From UBA1926 sp002337215 (GTDB lineage Bacteria; Planctomycetota; Phycisphaerae; Phycisphaerales; UBA1924): a stretch of DNA of 62,279 bases. Under the pieces are notes generated by a model. That model worked only from the letters and a program-made list of their open reading frames with translations, was not told the DNA's origin and did no database searches. This document shows positions 34,118 to 43,115 of this stretch, one piece after another (the stretch's first letter is position 1; each line of letters begins with the position of its first letter). Location of the stretch: positions 1 to 62,279 of the forward strand of contig CAXBAF010000024.1 in assembly GCA_963973795.1 (NCBI GenBank). Reading direction: 5' to 3'. The position numbers were made by a program, and so were the translations under genes.

Positions 34118-34310
34118 CGCCGGTCTCCGTATCTGGGCCGTCTCGCCCGATCAACGCCGCCCGTTGAGCATCACCCAATCCGCGGTGGCTGCCCGACGCC
34201 TCTATTCACAATCTCTGCCAGCAGACTCGGGCCCGGGTGGGTCTCGCCCCAGCAGGCCGGTATCGCACGCCATCCGAATCGATAGACGCCGGGCCGTTCA
34301 AGTTGTTCCG

Positions 34311-36080
34311 TCACCCGCCCGCCGCGCTCGCGGCTTTCGGCTTGCCGGTGCTCTTCGAGGCAGGTTTGGCCGATAGCCGCGAAACTTCCTCGATCGTTGT
34401 AAGGCCCTCGATCGCCTTCAGCAGGGCAGCCTGCTGGATGCCGGGCGTCTTGGCCTTCCGCATCTCGGTCTTCAATCCATTCCAATCCTGCTTCGCGATC
34501 GCCGCTCGCGCTTCGGGGCCCAGCGTGTACACCTCGAATACGCCGATCTGACCCTCGTACCCCAAGCCGTTGCAGACCGGGCACACCTCAGGCTTGTTCT
34601 TGACGAGCACCTGCCCGCCCTTCTTGAAGAGTTGCTGGAGCTTCGAGGGCAGCTGCAGCTTCTTGATCAGCTCCGGCGGCGGCTGGTAGGGCACGCGGCA
34701 ATTTCCGCACAGGTGGCGCACGAGACGCTGGGCGACCACGCCCCGCATCCCCTTCGCCGCCAGCGCCGGATCCCCGACCGCCTTTGTCCAAAGACGGACG
34801 GCGTTGAGCGCCGAGTCTGCGGTGATCGAGACATACGCCCTCGTTCGCTCAAGGTCCGCGTTCGCGATCTCCTTCGCGGTCTCGGCATCTGGAAGCTCAG
34901 CGACCGAAAGCACATCAGGGTCGCGGCGCAGATTCGACCGCACAACCTTTGAGTACGGCTCGTTTCCCGTCGGGTCGAAATCGATCTGCCGGATGCCCTC
35001 GAGCTGGAGCATCGGTTCCGTTTCAACCGTCTGCACATTCTGCGTGTACGCGTCGTGCAGCTGCGAAACCGCGTACAGCGTCGTCGTACGCCCGCCCTGA
35101 GGCATGCCCGCGAGCAGCACCACGCCGCCCTCGGACTCGGCCATCTCCCGGATGGTCGCGAGCTGATCATCGAGCAAACCGAGGAACTCCGGCTTCCGAT
35201 TCACCGAGTCCGCCGGGTCCATCTGCATCGTCAGACGCAGCCCGCCCTGCTGACCGATCGAGACGAGACGAACCTTGGTCTTGATCTCATCCTTGACGAC
35301 CGTCACCTCGCCGACCAATCGCCGGCGAACGTCGGCAACATCGAGGCCGGCCGCCGATTTCCAGAAATCGATCACGGCCTTCGCCTGCGGCGCCGTAAAC
35401 GCCTCCCCGGGGTGCCGCACACCATCGATGACCATCTCCGCCGCAGAACCCTCGCCCTGCCGAGCGGTGATCAGCACGCGTGCCGCACGGTTCTCTTTCG
35501 CCTTGATGAACACGGATTCAGCCTCGGCCCGCACCCGATACTCCGGCGAGTCCTGCTCCGGAGGCGGGACAGTCCCCTTCGCACCCTGGATCACAAGCGA
35601 AACCGTCGCGGCGTGCTTCGCAGCCCTCCGCTTCGCGCTCGACTCACTCAACGCAGAGAAGTCCATCGAGAGCTTGTGCTCTTCGGGAACGCGTTCGTCC
35701 TTGTTCGTCACAGCTGTAAAGATCAGCACGTCGGCAAGCAGAATGACCACCGCCGCGACGAAACCGACCAGAAAACCCCACGCCGTCGGGATCGGGATCG
35801 CGAACGCCGCAACGGCAGCGATCAGCCCGAACGCCATGTGCAGCGTGCCCCATTTTTCTTGCCCGAGATGGAATCGGTCCGCGTGCTTGTCGAACACGGT
35901 CGAGACCAGCCAGCCCCACGCGACGAACGGCGCCAGCAGGATGATCACCTTCCACCAGGAAACGAGAACAAACGCCGATTGGGCCAGCATCAACGGGCCT
36001 CCGAACAACGGGCCCGAAGCGCCAGGCGAAGCCATCGCCACGCCGGATCCGGGCAGTGTCTGCAAGATATCTATCACCAC
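34311..36080 (-). CDS. Membrane-anchored GspE/PilB-like protein with degenerate ATPase motifs
   Basis: A 589-residue member of the type II secretion/type IV pilus ATPase superfamily. Three transmembrane helices lie at about residues 33-62, 80-98 and 100-124, unlike normal soluble PilB. The RecA-like core is recognisable, but its active-site motifs are altered: Walker A is GMPQGGRT (325-332) with Arg331 in place of the catalytic Lys, the Asp box reads TVETEP instead of TVEDP, Walker B reads DPDVLSVAELPD (Glu395 kept), and the His box reads YVSITADSA without His. The zinc tetracysteine is intact (C458xxC461, C500xxC503) within CGNCRVPY and CPVCNGLGYEGQIGVFEV. ATP hydrolysis is therefore probably lost or weak; a structural or regulatory partner role next to pilT is inferred. 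Confidence 0.8.
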   Translation of the reverse strand: MVIDILQTLPGSGVAMASPGASGPLFGGPLMLAQSAFVLVSWWKVIILLAPFVAWGWLVSTVFDKHADRFHLGQEKWGTLHMAFGLIAAVAAFAIPIPTAWGFLVGFVAAVVILLADVLIFTAVTNKDERVPEEHKLSMDFSALSESSAKRRAAKHAATVSLVIQGAKGTVPPPEQDSPEYRVRAEAESVFIKAKENRAARVLITARQGEGSAAEMVIDGVRHPGEAFTAPQAKAVIDFWKSAAGLDVADVRRRLVGEVTVVKDEIKTKVRLVSIGQQGGLRLTMQMDPADSVNRKPEFLGLLDDQLATIREMAESEGGVVLLAGMPQGGRTTTLYAVSQLHDAYTQNVQTVETEPMLQLEGIRQIDFDPTGNEPYSKVVRSNLRRDPDVLSVAELPDAETAKEIANADLERTRAYVSITADSALNAVRLWTKAVGDPALAAKGMRGVVAQRLVRHLCGNCRVPYQPPPELIKKLQLPSKLQQLFKKGGQVLVKNKPEVCPVCNGLGYEGQIGVFEVYTLGPEARAAIAKQDWNGLKTEMRKAKTPGIQQAALLKAIEGLTTIEEVSRLSAKPASKSTGKPKAASAAGG

Positions 36081-36241
36081 GGTGTGTACCTCGATGCCGC
36101 ATGCCGTCCACGGACCGACAGGATAGCCGCCGACACGCAGGCCCGCGCCCGTCGCTGTCAGGGGTCGACGAGCAGACCCGGTCCCGGCCCGCAGGTGTAC
36201 ACCCTGACCAACACGACCGATGCCCGAGCCAAACGTTCGAT

Positions 36242-37399
36242 TTACGCCAACTTCTTGAGCCGCATCTGCAACTCGTCCGCGTTCGGTGTCGCATCCATTG
36301 CGACGCGCAGGTGGATCATCTCCTCTTCCACCAGGTCCACAAGGGCCTGGTTGAAGTCGATCATCCCCGTCTGCCGCGCCTCGATGCTCTTCAGATACTC
36401 GCGGAGCTCGCCCTCGCGACCCTCGAGCACCATCTTCCGCACAACGCCGTTGTTGATCAGGATCTCCACCGCCGGGATCCGGTGGATGTTCTCGTGCAGC
36501 GTCGGCAGCAGCTTCTGATACACAAACGCACGCATCTGGTACGCCAGGATCCGACGCACCTGCTCAACCTCTTCCTGCTCGAACAGGCCGTAGATCCGGC
36601 TGAATGTCTGCGTCGTACTCGAAGCGTGGATCGTCCCGAACACCAAGTGCCCCGTCTCGGCCGCGTGCAACGCCGCCTCGAACGTCTCCTGGTCACGCAT
36701 CTCGCCCACGAGCACGATGTCGGGGTTCTCACGCACCAATGCCCGCAGCGCGATCTTGAAGTCCAAACAGTCGATCCCGATCTCGCGTTGGTTGATCGTC
36801 GCCTTCTTGTCCTCGAAGATGTACTCGATCGGGTCCTCGATCGTCAGGATGTGCACCTTCTTCCGCTCGTTCACGTAATCGAGCATCGACGCGATCGTCG
36901 TCGATTTACCCGAACCCGTCACGCCGCAGAGCAGCACGATCCCCTGCGGCTGCATGCAGATCTCGCTCATCACCTCGGGAAGCCCGAGCTTCGCGAACGG
37001 GAGGATGTTCGAGGTGATCCGCCGCGCCGCCACCGAGATCTTGCCTCGTGCCTGGAACAGGTTCACGCGGAACCGCGTGTTGTCGTCGTAGTCGTACGCG
37101 AAGTCAACCGAGCCGAACTTCTTGAGATCCGCCATCTGCTGATCGTCGAGGATCTCGTTGAGGATCGTGTTCCAATCCTCCATCGTCACCGGGCTCGTGT
37201 TCAGCTTCTTGAGGAAGCCCTTGATCCGCAGGGAGGGAGGCTGATCCGTCTTGATGATCAAGTCGGAAGACTCGTAATCGATCGTCGCCTTCAGAAAGTC
37301 GCCCCACCGCGTCGCGTGCGGGTCCTTCTTCTCGGTCGAAAACGAAATATGCCCCGTCGGGTTCTCTGTCCGGGGTGCCTGAATATCCGCTGTACTCAC
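36242..37399 (-). CDS. PilT-type twitching-motility ATPase
   Basis: A 385-residue hexameric motor ATPase of the PilT/PilU group, which powers pilus retraction at the inner-membrane base. All active-site motifs are intact: Walker A GVTGSGKST (159-167), Asp box TIEDPIEY, Walker B DIVLVGEMRDQETFEAALHAAETGH and the His box LVFGTIHASS. AIRALVREN appears as ALRALVREN. The C-terminus has KMVLEGREGELREYLK and a helical tail. It lies upstream of the degenerate GspE-like gene on the same strand (160-nt gap). No pilin, PilB, PilC or PilQ genes are in the window. Confidence 0.92.
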   Translation of the reverse strand: MSTADIQAPRTENPTGHISFSTEKKDPHATRWGDFLKATIDYESSDLIIKTDQPPSLRIKGFLKKLNTSPVTMEDWNTILNEILDDQQMADLKKFGSVDFAYDYDDNTRFRVNLFQARGKISVAARRITSNILPFAKLGLPEVMSEICMQPQGIVLLCGVTGSGKSTTIASMLDYVNERKKVHILTIEDPIEYIFEDKKATINQREIGIDCLDFKIALRALVRENPDIVLVGEMRDQETFEAALHAAETGHLVFGTIHASSTTQTFSRIYGLFEQEEVEQVRRILAYQMRAFVYQKLLPTLHENIHRIPAVEILINNGVVRKMVLEGREGELREYLKSIEARQTGMIDFNQALVDLVEEEMIHLRVAMDATPNADELQMRLKKLA

Positions 37400-37613
37400 G
37401 ATCCATCTCCCTGCACCGCAGTCGGGGTGCTCCCCGACGCCGAGCGCTCGATCAATCCATACCGGGTTTCACCGCAGCCCGCGTCCGCGGTCTCGCCACG
37501 AATCCCATACGCACAGGATAGCGGAGCCGATCCCGAAACGGAACAGTCCGCGGTCCAACGGACCGGGGTTCCATCCCGCTCAACCCTGCATCGCGTCCTG
37601 TGTGGCGCACAAA

Positions 37614-37661
37614 GACGCCCCAGGGTCGCACCGTGCCAAGCACGATCAACCCAGGGGCGTC
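37614..37661 (-). terminator. Long inverted repeat after the sigma-factor gene
   Basis: GACGCCCC pairs perfectly with GGGGCGTC, and GGGT/ACCC extends the stem across an A-A mismatch, enclosing a ~20-nt loop that itself holds GTGCTTGGCAC. It lies 70-117 nt after the sigma-gene stop; on the minus strand it is followed only by TTTGTG. Possibly a terminator or mRNA-stabilising structure between the sigma gene and pilT. The rest of 37400-37730 shows nothing. Confidence 0.4.
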
Positions 37662-37730
37662 GCAAAGAAACTCAGAGTCAGTCCGGCGTGCGGTGCTCAC
37701 CAGCCCGAATCCATCAGCGGTCATGCAAGA

Positions 37731-38780
37731 TCACGCCGTCGCGGCTTCGGCTTCATTCTCAGCCGGCTCACCCAGGAACTTGCTCTCCAGCTCGCCGCGG
37801 ATCTTCTCCATGGCCTTGTTCTGGATCTGACGCACACGCTCCTTGGTCACACCGATGATCTGACCCACCTGCTCAAGTGTCATGGGCTTCTCGGCGTTGC
37901 TGTTCTCAAGGCCGAACCGGTGCTCGATCACCGTCCGCTCAACCTCCGTCAACTCCGCACGGTTGTCCGTGACGATCGTCCGGACCTCCTCGGCAGCGTC
38001 CTTCTCGAAGGTCGCCCGCTTGGTCTCGAGGAAGTTCGACTTCTCCAGCTTCGGATCAAAGTCGGTCGGGAATCGCTGGCGGTACTTGCTCAGCTTCATC
38101 CCCTGCCGGCTGAACGCCTTCAGGATCGCCCGGCACGCGTAGGTCGAGAACTTGTACCCCCGGCCCGCGTCGAACTTGTCCACCGCACGCAGCAGCGCCA
38201 TGTTCCCCTCGGACACGAGGTCCGCGAAGTCCACCTCGCTCATCCGAGTCCGTTTCGCCATCGCGAGCACGAGCGCAAGGTTCGTCTCCGCGATCTGCTC
38301 ACGGATCCGGTCGGCACGACGGTGCCACGACAGGATGTCGTGTGCCTGCTCAGGGGTCGGCTGCTTGTCCGCGTTCGACCAGATCTCGTCCTGCAGCCCA
38401 CGGACCCGATGACGGGCGTAGTTGAACTGGTGGAAGAGCACCCGCTCCTCCGCCGCCGTCAGGATCACCTGCTGGCTGCTCTTCACGCTCCGCGTCCGCG
38501 TGCCCGAGTAGTCGTCCATGACCGGGTGATACCAGGTCGTGTCCGGCTGCTGGATGTCCGGTGCTTCGTCATAGATCGACTGCTCGGCCTTCTCCTCGTA
38601 GAAGACCTCGCTGTCGATGTAGTCCTGAGGCTTCACGAGAATCTGCTTGAGCAGACGCTCATCCTCGTGGGAGAGCCGACGGGTCGAGCCGCCAGTGCTC
38701 GACGAGCGGACACCGACACGCTCGCGGCGTTGGGTCTGCTCAATCGGGCTCGGTGATCGCTTCTGTGCGTTCGCCATCAT
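37731..38780 (-). CDS. RNA polymerase sigma factor, sigma-70 family
   Basis: A 349-residue sigma factor. The N-terminal ~105 residues are a non-conserved acidic/Ser-rich segment. Region 1.2-like LTAAEERVLFHQFNYARHRV is followed by region 2 (NLALVLAMAKRTRMSEVDFADLVSEGNMALLRAVDKFD, then GRGYKFSTYACRAILKAF). Region 3 is short and divergent (KYRQRFPTDFD). Region 4 is complete (TEVERTVIEHRFGL, MTLEQVGQIIGVTKERVRQIQNKAMEKIR). The region 2.4 tryptophans of housekeeping factors (WWIRQAI) are replaced by CRAILKAF, so it is an alternative (group 2/3-like) factor rather than RpoD. Two ATGs are adjacent; GAGGAAGG lies ~11 nt upstream. Regulon unknown. Confidence 0.9.
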   Translation of the reverse strand: MMANAQKRSPSPIEQTQRRERVGVRSSSTGGSTRRLSHEDERLLKQILVKPQDYIDSEVFYEEKAEQSIYDEAPDIQQPDTTWYHPVMDDYSGTRTRSVKSSQQVILTAAEERVLFHQFNYARHRVRGLQDEIWSNADKQPTPEQAHDILSWHRRADRIREQIAETNLALVLAMAKRTRMSEVDFADLVSEGNMALLRAVDKFDAGRGYKFSTYACRAILKAFSRQGMKLSKYRQRFPTDFDPKLEKSNFLETKRATFEKDAAEEVRTIVTDNRAELTEVERTVIEHRFGLENSNAEKPMTLEQVGQIIGVTKERVRQIQNKAMEKIRGELESKFLGEPAENEAEAATA

Positions 38781-39477
38781 CGCTGAATACCTTCCTCGTG
38801 GCCCGTCATGGGCCCGATTCCAAACAGGGGGCGAACCGTTCGGTCGGCTCCCGGTGAGTGCTGTTGTGTCAAACAGGTTTCCACGTCCGAGCCGGGCAAC
38901 GAAAGCTCGTGGTTCTTGCCGCGTTTGGTAGTCCGACAGCCCGGTCCTTACCAATACGAATTCCCGGCTCGAATGTTTCGCCTTACGTTCAGTGCTGATG
39001 CACTTTCCGTATCTTCACCCAGGGTTTGTCCGAAATACCGTGGTCCTACGAATCCGCCAAGGCTTGCCGCCCCGACGCATCCTCATGTGCCCCCCGCACT
39101 CTGTATCAGGGCCAGCCTCACGCCGGACCCTGACTCGTTCAAAGACAACCCCATCCGTGGGACCCCGCCGAACCGCCGTTTTCTGCGTCAACCAGCCCGA
39201 ATCTCGTTTCGCGGGCTCAATTGACCGGCTCGGCACACCGACCTACGCTCTCGTTATCGGTCAAATCGCGACTCGACAGATTTCTGCCGAGCGGTCATCG
39301 TACATGGAGCCGCCGATCCCGGCAACCGCCGACCGGCCTCTACCGCTGTCTGTTCGTAAATTGCGTAGAAATCTTGAATGATTCCACCTTAATCGGCGGC
39401 GAATCACTCGCTTAAACACCGTTCAAAAACCAAACATGATGACGGTAGCACACGCGATACAGCACAAGGAGAAATCC
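38781..39477. other. Divergent intergenic region between sigma factor and sodB
   Basis: About 700 bases with no reading frame of convincing codon usage. It must hold the promoters of both flanking genes. One plausible plus-strand promoter is listed separately. No tRNA-like or strongly palindromic structure was noticed. Confidence 0.5.
39221..39249 (+). promoter_or_regulatory. Candidate promoter upstream of sodB
   Basis: TTGACC, 17-nt spacer, TACGCT resembles a sigma-70 promoter (-35 matches 5 of 6, -10 matches 3 of 6). It would give a ~220-nt leader to sodB. Found by eye only. Confidence 0.25.
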
Positions 39478-40095
39478 ATGACCTACACCCTCCCCGACCT
39501 TCCGTTCGCCAAAGACGCCCTCGAGCCTCACATCGATGCCACAACCATGGAGATCCACCACGGCAAGCACCACGCCGGGTACGTCTCCAAGGCCAACGAC
39601 GCTCTCAAGGGCACCGACCTCGAGGGCAAGCCCGTCGAAGAGGTCCTCCGAAGCATCGACAAGCTCCCCGCTGACAAGCAGACCGCGGTCCGCAACAACG
39701 CGGGCGGGCACGCCAACCACACTCTCTTCTGGCAGGTCCTCGCGCCCGCCGGCAAGGGTGGGGGAGGCGCGCCGGAAGGCGACCTCGCCGACGCCATCAA
39801 CGCCGCCTTCGGCTCCTTCGACAAGTTCAAGGAAGAGTTTGCCAATGCCGCCGCAACCCGCTTCGGCTCAGGCTGGGCATGGCTCGGCCTCGACGAGAAC
39901 GGCAAACTCCACGTTGGTTCCACCGCCAACCAGGATTCTCCGATCATGAACGGACACACCCCCATCCTCGGCCTCGATGTCTGGGAGCATGCCTACTACC
40001 TCAACTACCAGAACAAGCGCCCCGACTACATCGCCGCGTTCTGGAACGTCGTGAATTGGCCCAAGGTCGCCGAGAACTTCGCCGCCGCGAAGTGA
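39478..40095 (+). CDS. sodB: Superoxide dismutase, Fe/Mn type
   Basis: Converts superoxide to hydrogen peroxide and oxygen. The 205-residue protein has the metal-binding and active-site motifs: MEIHHGKHHAGYV (first His ligand), NNAGGHANHTLFW (second His), GSGWAWLGLDENGK, and DVWEHAYYLNYQNKRPDYIAAFWNVVNW (Asp and third His). The metal (Fe or Mn) cannot be decided by eye. No signal peptide, so cytoplasmic. AAGGAG precedes the ATG by ~7 nt and a strong terminator follows, so it is probably monocistronic. Confidence 0.96.
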   Translation: MTYTLPDLPFAKDALEPHIDATTMEIHHGKHHAGYVSKANDALKGTDLEGKPVEEVLRSIDKLPADKQTAVRNNAGGHANHTLFWQVLAPAGKGGGGAPEGDLADAINAAFGSFDKFKEEFANAAATRFGSGWAWLGLDENGKLHVGSTANQDSPIMNGHTPILGLDVWEHAYYLNYQNKRPDYIAAFWNVVNWPKVAENFAAAK

Positions 40096-40130
40096 TCCCG
40101 ACTCGACCGAGTCATGATGCCAACCAAACG

Positions 40131-40157
40131 AACCCCTCGCGCAAGCGAGGGGTTTTT
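40131..40157 (+). terminator. Rho-independent terminator after sodB
   Basis: Perfect stem ACCCCTCGC/GCGAGGGGT with tetraloop GCAA, followed by five T on the plus strand, 35 nt after the sodB stop. Confidence 0.88.
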
Positions 40158-40194
40158 CATGGCTCATCGTTTGTCGCACCCGTACCCTTCGAAC

Positions 40195-40791
40195 ATGCAA
40201 CGCGCCGCCGGCTTGAAGAAAAACCTCCTCCTCACCCTCTGGCTCTGTCTCCCCTTCGCCGTCCTCGCCGCCATTGTCGCCATCATCTTCCTCTCCTACG
40301 GCAACAAGAAAATGGACGCCCGCCCCGTCGGCCAGGGCGCCGCCGACACCGGAGGCGCCAACGCCCTTGGGGAACTCCTCGCCGGAAACAACCCCATCGA
40401 AAAAGAACGCACCGCCAAGGACCTCCGAGAGGGCCGACTCATCGACCCCCTCGACTGGTCCGATGGCATTGCTCTCACCATCGACGGCCTACCGGGTGAT
40501 GGGGCATTGCTCTTCACGTGGGGCGAGCGAGGAGTCGCCCGCAGCGTCTCGGCCGGGTCCGGGGATTCGACCAGCATCGACCGCAAGTGGATCGAGAGCG
40601 CTTTCCAGAACCTCAGCCCGACCGCCGGATTCTACCTTTCGACGGGAAACCTAGTCAGCCGCAACGGCCGCCCCGCGAGCGAGGATGGCGCCATCATCAA
40701 ACTGAGTTTCCCGCTCGTCCCGGTAGCCGACGCACGACCAGGTGAACCGTTGAAGATCACGATCGATCTTTCGACAGATCCAAAGGACTGA
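40195..40791 (+). CDS. Single-pass membrane protein, unknown function
   Basis: A 198-residue protein starting MQRAAGLKKN, with one N-terminal transmembrane helix (residues ~10-33, LLLTLWLCLPFAVLAAIVAIIFLS) and a ~165-residue soluble C-terminal part, probably outside the cytoplasm (positive residues precede the helix). The soluble part contains DPLDWSDGIALTIDG and ends with a beta-rich segment (LKITIDLSTD). The ATG at 40195 is chosen because the next upstream ATG (40159) sits directly against the sodB terminator. It is convergent with thrS. Family not recognised. Confidence 0.7.
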   Translation: MQRAAGLKKNLLLTLWLCLPFAVLAAIVAIIFLSYGNKKMDARPVGQGAADTGGANALGELLAGNNPIEKERTAKDLREGRLIDPLDWSDGIALTIDGLPGDGALLFTWGERGVARSVSAGSGDSTSIDRKWIESAFQNLSPTAGFYLSTGNLVSRNGRPASEDGAIIKLSFPLVPVADARPGEPLKITIDLSTDPKD

Positions 40792-40843
40792 CTCAGATCA
40801 CGCGGGCGTCAGGTGCCAGTTATTGGTGGAATGGGCGTGGGCC

Positions 40844-42922
40844 TCAAACCCCCGCCGCCTCGAACCGCTCCACGAGCCGAGTCGATCCCTTGCACGCGAT
40901 CTCTGCGACCACCCCCTCGACAAACTCATCGGTCGGCAGCGATCCCAGCGCGTCGTTGATCCCGAACGCCCGCACGTTCACCGCGCCGGCCTCCTCGTCC
41001 CGCGGGCCCACAACCGCCGAGTAGGGGATCTTCATCCGCGCCGCGCTCTTGATCTTCGCCTGCACCCGGTCGTTGTTCAGGTCCACCGTCGCCCGCACCC
41101 CACGGGCCACCAGCCGGTCGCACAGCGCCTGCGCATACTCGTTCGACTTCTCGCTCACCGGCAGCACCCGCACCTGCTCGGGGCTCAGCCACAGCGGGAA
41201 CGCCCCCCCAAAGTGCTCGATCAGCACGCCGACGAACCGCTCCATCGAGCCGAATGGCGCCCGGTGAATCATCACAGGGCGGTGGGTGGTGTTGTCCGAC
41301 CCGATGTACTCGAGCCCGAACCGTTCGGGCAGGTTGTAATCCACCTGCACCGTTCCCAACTGCCACTCACGACCGATCACATCCTTCACGACAAAGTCGA
41401 TCTTGGGCCCATAGAACGCCGCCTCGCCGGGTTCTTCGGTAAACGGAACCCCGAGGCTCGCCGCCGCCGCACGGCACGCGGCCTCCGCCCTGTCCCAATT
41501 CGCCGGATCCCCGATGTACTTGCTCGAGTCGACATCACGCAGCCCGACCCGCACGCGGTACTCGGTGATGCCGAGCGCGTCGAAGATTGTCTTCACAAGC
41601 GACAGACACCCCTGCACCTCGTCGCCCACCTGCTCGGGCAGGCAGAACAGGTGCGCATCATCCTGCGTGAACCCCCGCACCCGCGTCATCCCGTTCAATT
41701 CGCCCGATTGCTCCCAGCGGTACACCGTCCCGAACTCCGCCAGCCGAACCGGGAGTTCCTTGTACGACCGAGGCTTGCTCGCGTAGATCTTGATGTGGTG
41801 CGGGCAGTTCATCGGGCGCAGCATGTAGCCCTCGATATCCCCGTCGCCCATCGAGTTGGAAAGCTGCCCGCACGTGCACCCCTCGTCGGCGAGCATCGCC
41901 AGATGCTCGCGATCCACCAGAGGCGGGAACTGGCTTTCTTGGTAATACGGGAAGTGCCCGCTCGTCTTGTACAAGCCGAGCTTGCCGATCTGCGGCGTGA
42001 AAACCTCGAAGTAGCCCTGCTTCTGCAACTCCGCCCCGATGAAGGTCTGCAGTTCCTTCCGCACGATCGCCCCGCGCGGCGTCCACAGAATCAACCCCTG
42101 CCCGACCGCATCATCAATATGGAACAACTCAAGCTGCTTCCCGAGCACGCGGTGGTCCCGCTTCTTCGCCTCTTCGAGTGCGTGCAGGTGCGCGTCCAGA
42201 TCCTTCTTGCTGAAGAACGCCGTCCCGTATACCCGCGTCAACCGGTCGCTGTTTTCATCCCCGTGCCAGTACGACGACGCGAGGCTCATCACCTTCGCCG
42301 CACCGATCCGCCCCGTGCTGGGCACGTGAGGTCCACGGCACAGGTCCTCCCAGTTGTCCCCAGGCGTCCCCGTCGCATACCAACTCAACGCGTCCGACCC
42401 CGCCGCAACAGCCCGCTGCGCGTTGTCGACCTTGTACTTGCTCCCCTCCGCCTCGAGCTTCTTCATCCCATCATCCACCGGCATCTCATACCGCGTGAAC
42501 GCCCGGTCCTCCTTCGCGATCGCCGCCATCTCCTTCTCGATCGCCTCGAAGTCCCCCTCCCGCAGCGGCCGATCCTCCGGGAACGCGATGTCGTAATAGA
42601 ACCCCGTCTCCAGCGGCGGCCCGTACACCAGCATCGCCCCGGGAACCACCCGCTGGATCGCCTCCGCCATCACGTGCGCCGCCGAATGCCGCAGCAGGAA
42701 CAGCGCCTCCGCGTCCGGCTTCCCATCCCGTGTCTTCTCGGTGATCAACGCCAGCGCGCAGTCCGAATCGAGCACCGTCGAGAGGTCGCTGAGCACCCCG
42801 TCCACCTTCGCGCCCACGGCCGCTTTCGCAAGCCGAGACCCAATCGACTCCGCGACCTCATACGCCGTCACGGGCGATTCAAACTCTTTGACAGTCCCAT
42901 CCGGCAGCGTGATCTTCACCAT
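40844..42922 (-). CDS. thrS: Threonyl-tRNA synthetase
   Basis: The 692-residue class II synthetase has the full domain set: TGS (MVKITLPDGTVKEFESPVTAYEVA), the editing domain with HSAAHVMAEAIQ and DLCRGPHVPSTGRI, the catalytic core with TPRGAIVRKELQTFI, MLRPMNCPHHIKIY, FGTVYRWEQSGELNGMTRVRGFTQDDAHLFC and HRAPFGSMERFVGVLIEHFGG, and the C-terminal anticodon domain. Between TSGHFPYYQESQFPP and MLRPMN there is an insertion of ~25 residues containing a CTCGQ motif, not present in E. coli ThrRS. The ATG at 42922 is clear. Confidence 0.96.
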   Translation of the reverse strand: MVKITLPDGTVKEFESPVTAYEVAESIGSRLAKAAVGAKVDGVLSDLSTVLDSDCALALITEKTRDGKPDAEALFLLRHSAAHVMAEAIQRVVPGAMLVYGPPLETGFYYDIAFPEDRPLREGDFEAIEKEMAAIAKEDRAFTRYEMPVDDGMKKLEAEGSKYKVDNAQRAVAAGSDALSWYATGTPGDNWEDLCRGPHVPSTGRIGAAKVMSLASSYWHGDENSDRLTRVYGTAFFSKKDLDAHLHALEEAKKRDHRVLGKQLELFHIDDAVGQGLILWTPRGAIVRKELQTFIGAELQKQGYFEVFTPQIGKLGLYKTSGHFPYYQESQFPPLVDREHLAMLADEGCTCGQLSNSMGDGDIEGYMLRPMNCPHHIKIYASKPRSYKELPVRLAEFGTVYRWEQSGELNGMTRVRGFTQDDAHLFCLPEQVGDEVQGCLSLVKTIFDALGITEYRVRVGLRDVDSSKYIGDPANWDRAEAACRAAAASLGVPFTEEPGEAAFYGPKIDFVVKDVIGREWQLGTVQVDYNLPERFGLEYIGSDNTTHRPVMIHRAPFGSMERFVGVLIEHFGGAFPLWLSPEQVRVLPVSEKSNEYAQALCDRLVARGVRATVDLNNDRVQAKIKSAARMKIPYSAVVGPRDEEAGAVNVRAFGINDALGSLPTDEFVEGVVAEIACKGSTRLVERFEAAGV

Positions 42923-43087
42923 GCCGCGATCCTACGCGACCCACCAATCCAAGACCGCCCGGCATCCCAGACAACACCACACCAGTCAACAACGCCGGGT
43001 GCCACCACTCGCCGCTCCGCGGCGCAGTGGTGCGTCTACCGCCCCCCACGCAAAAAAATCCCCCAATCCCCAAATACTCGCAACCAG

Positions 43088-43108
43088 ATATATCGAAATC
43101 AGATATAT
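43088..43108 (+). promoter_or_regulatory. Probable PadR operator
   Basis: ATATATC and GATATAT form a perfect 7-bp inverted repeat with a 7-nt spacer, ending 8 nt before the ATG of the padR-type gene. The same block also contains a direct repeat CAGATATAT. AT-rich dyads like this are typical PadR operators and would block the start of its own gene (autoregulation). In this GC-rich region it stands out clearly. Confidence 0.6.
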
Positions 43109-43115
43109 TGCAGGC

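Noticed and set aside
38808..39381. Open frames between sigma factor and sodB
   Set aside because: Poor codon usage, no start signals, overlapping in several phases; treated as intergenic.
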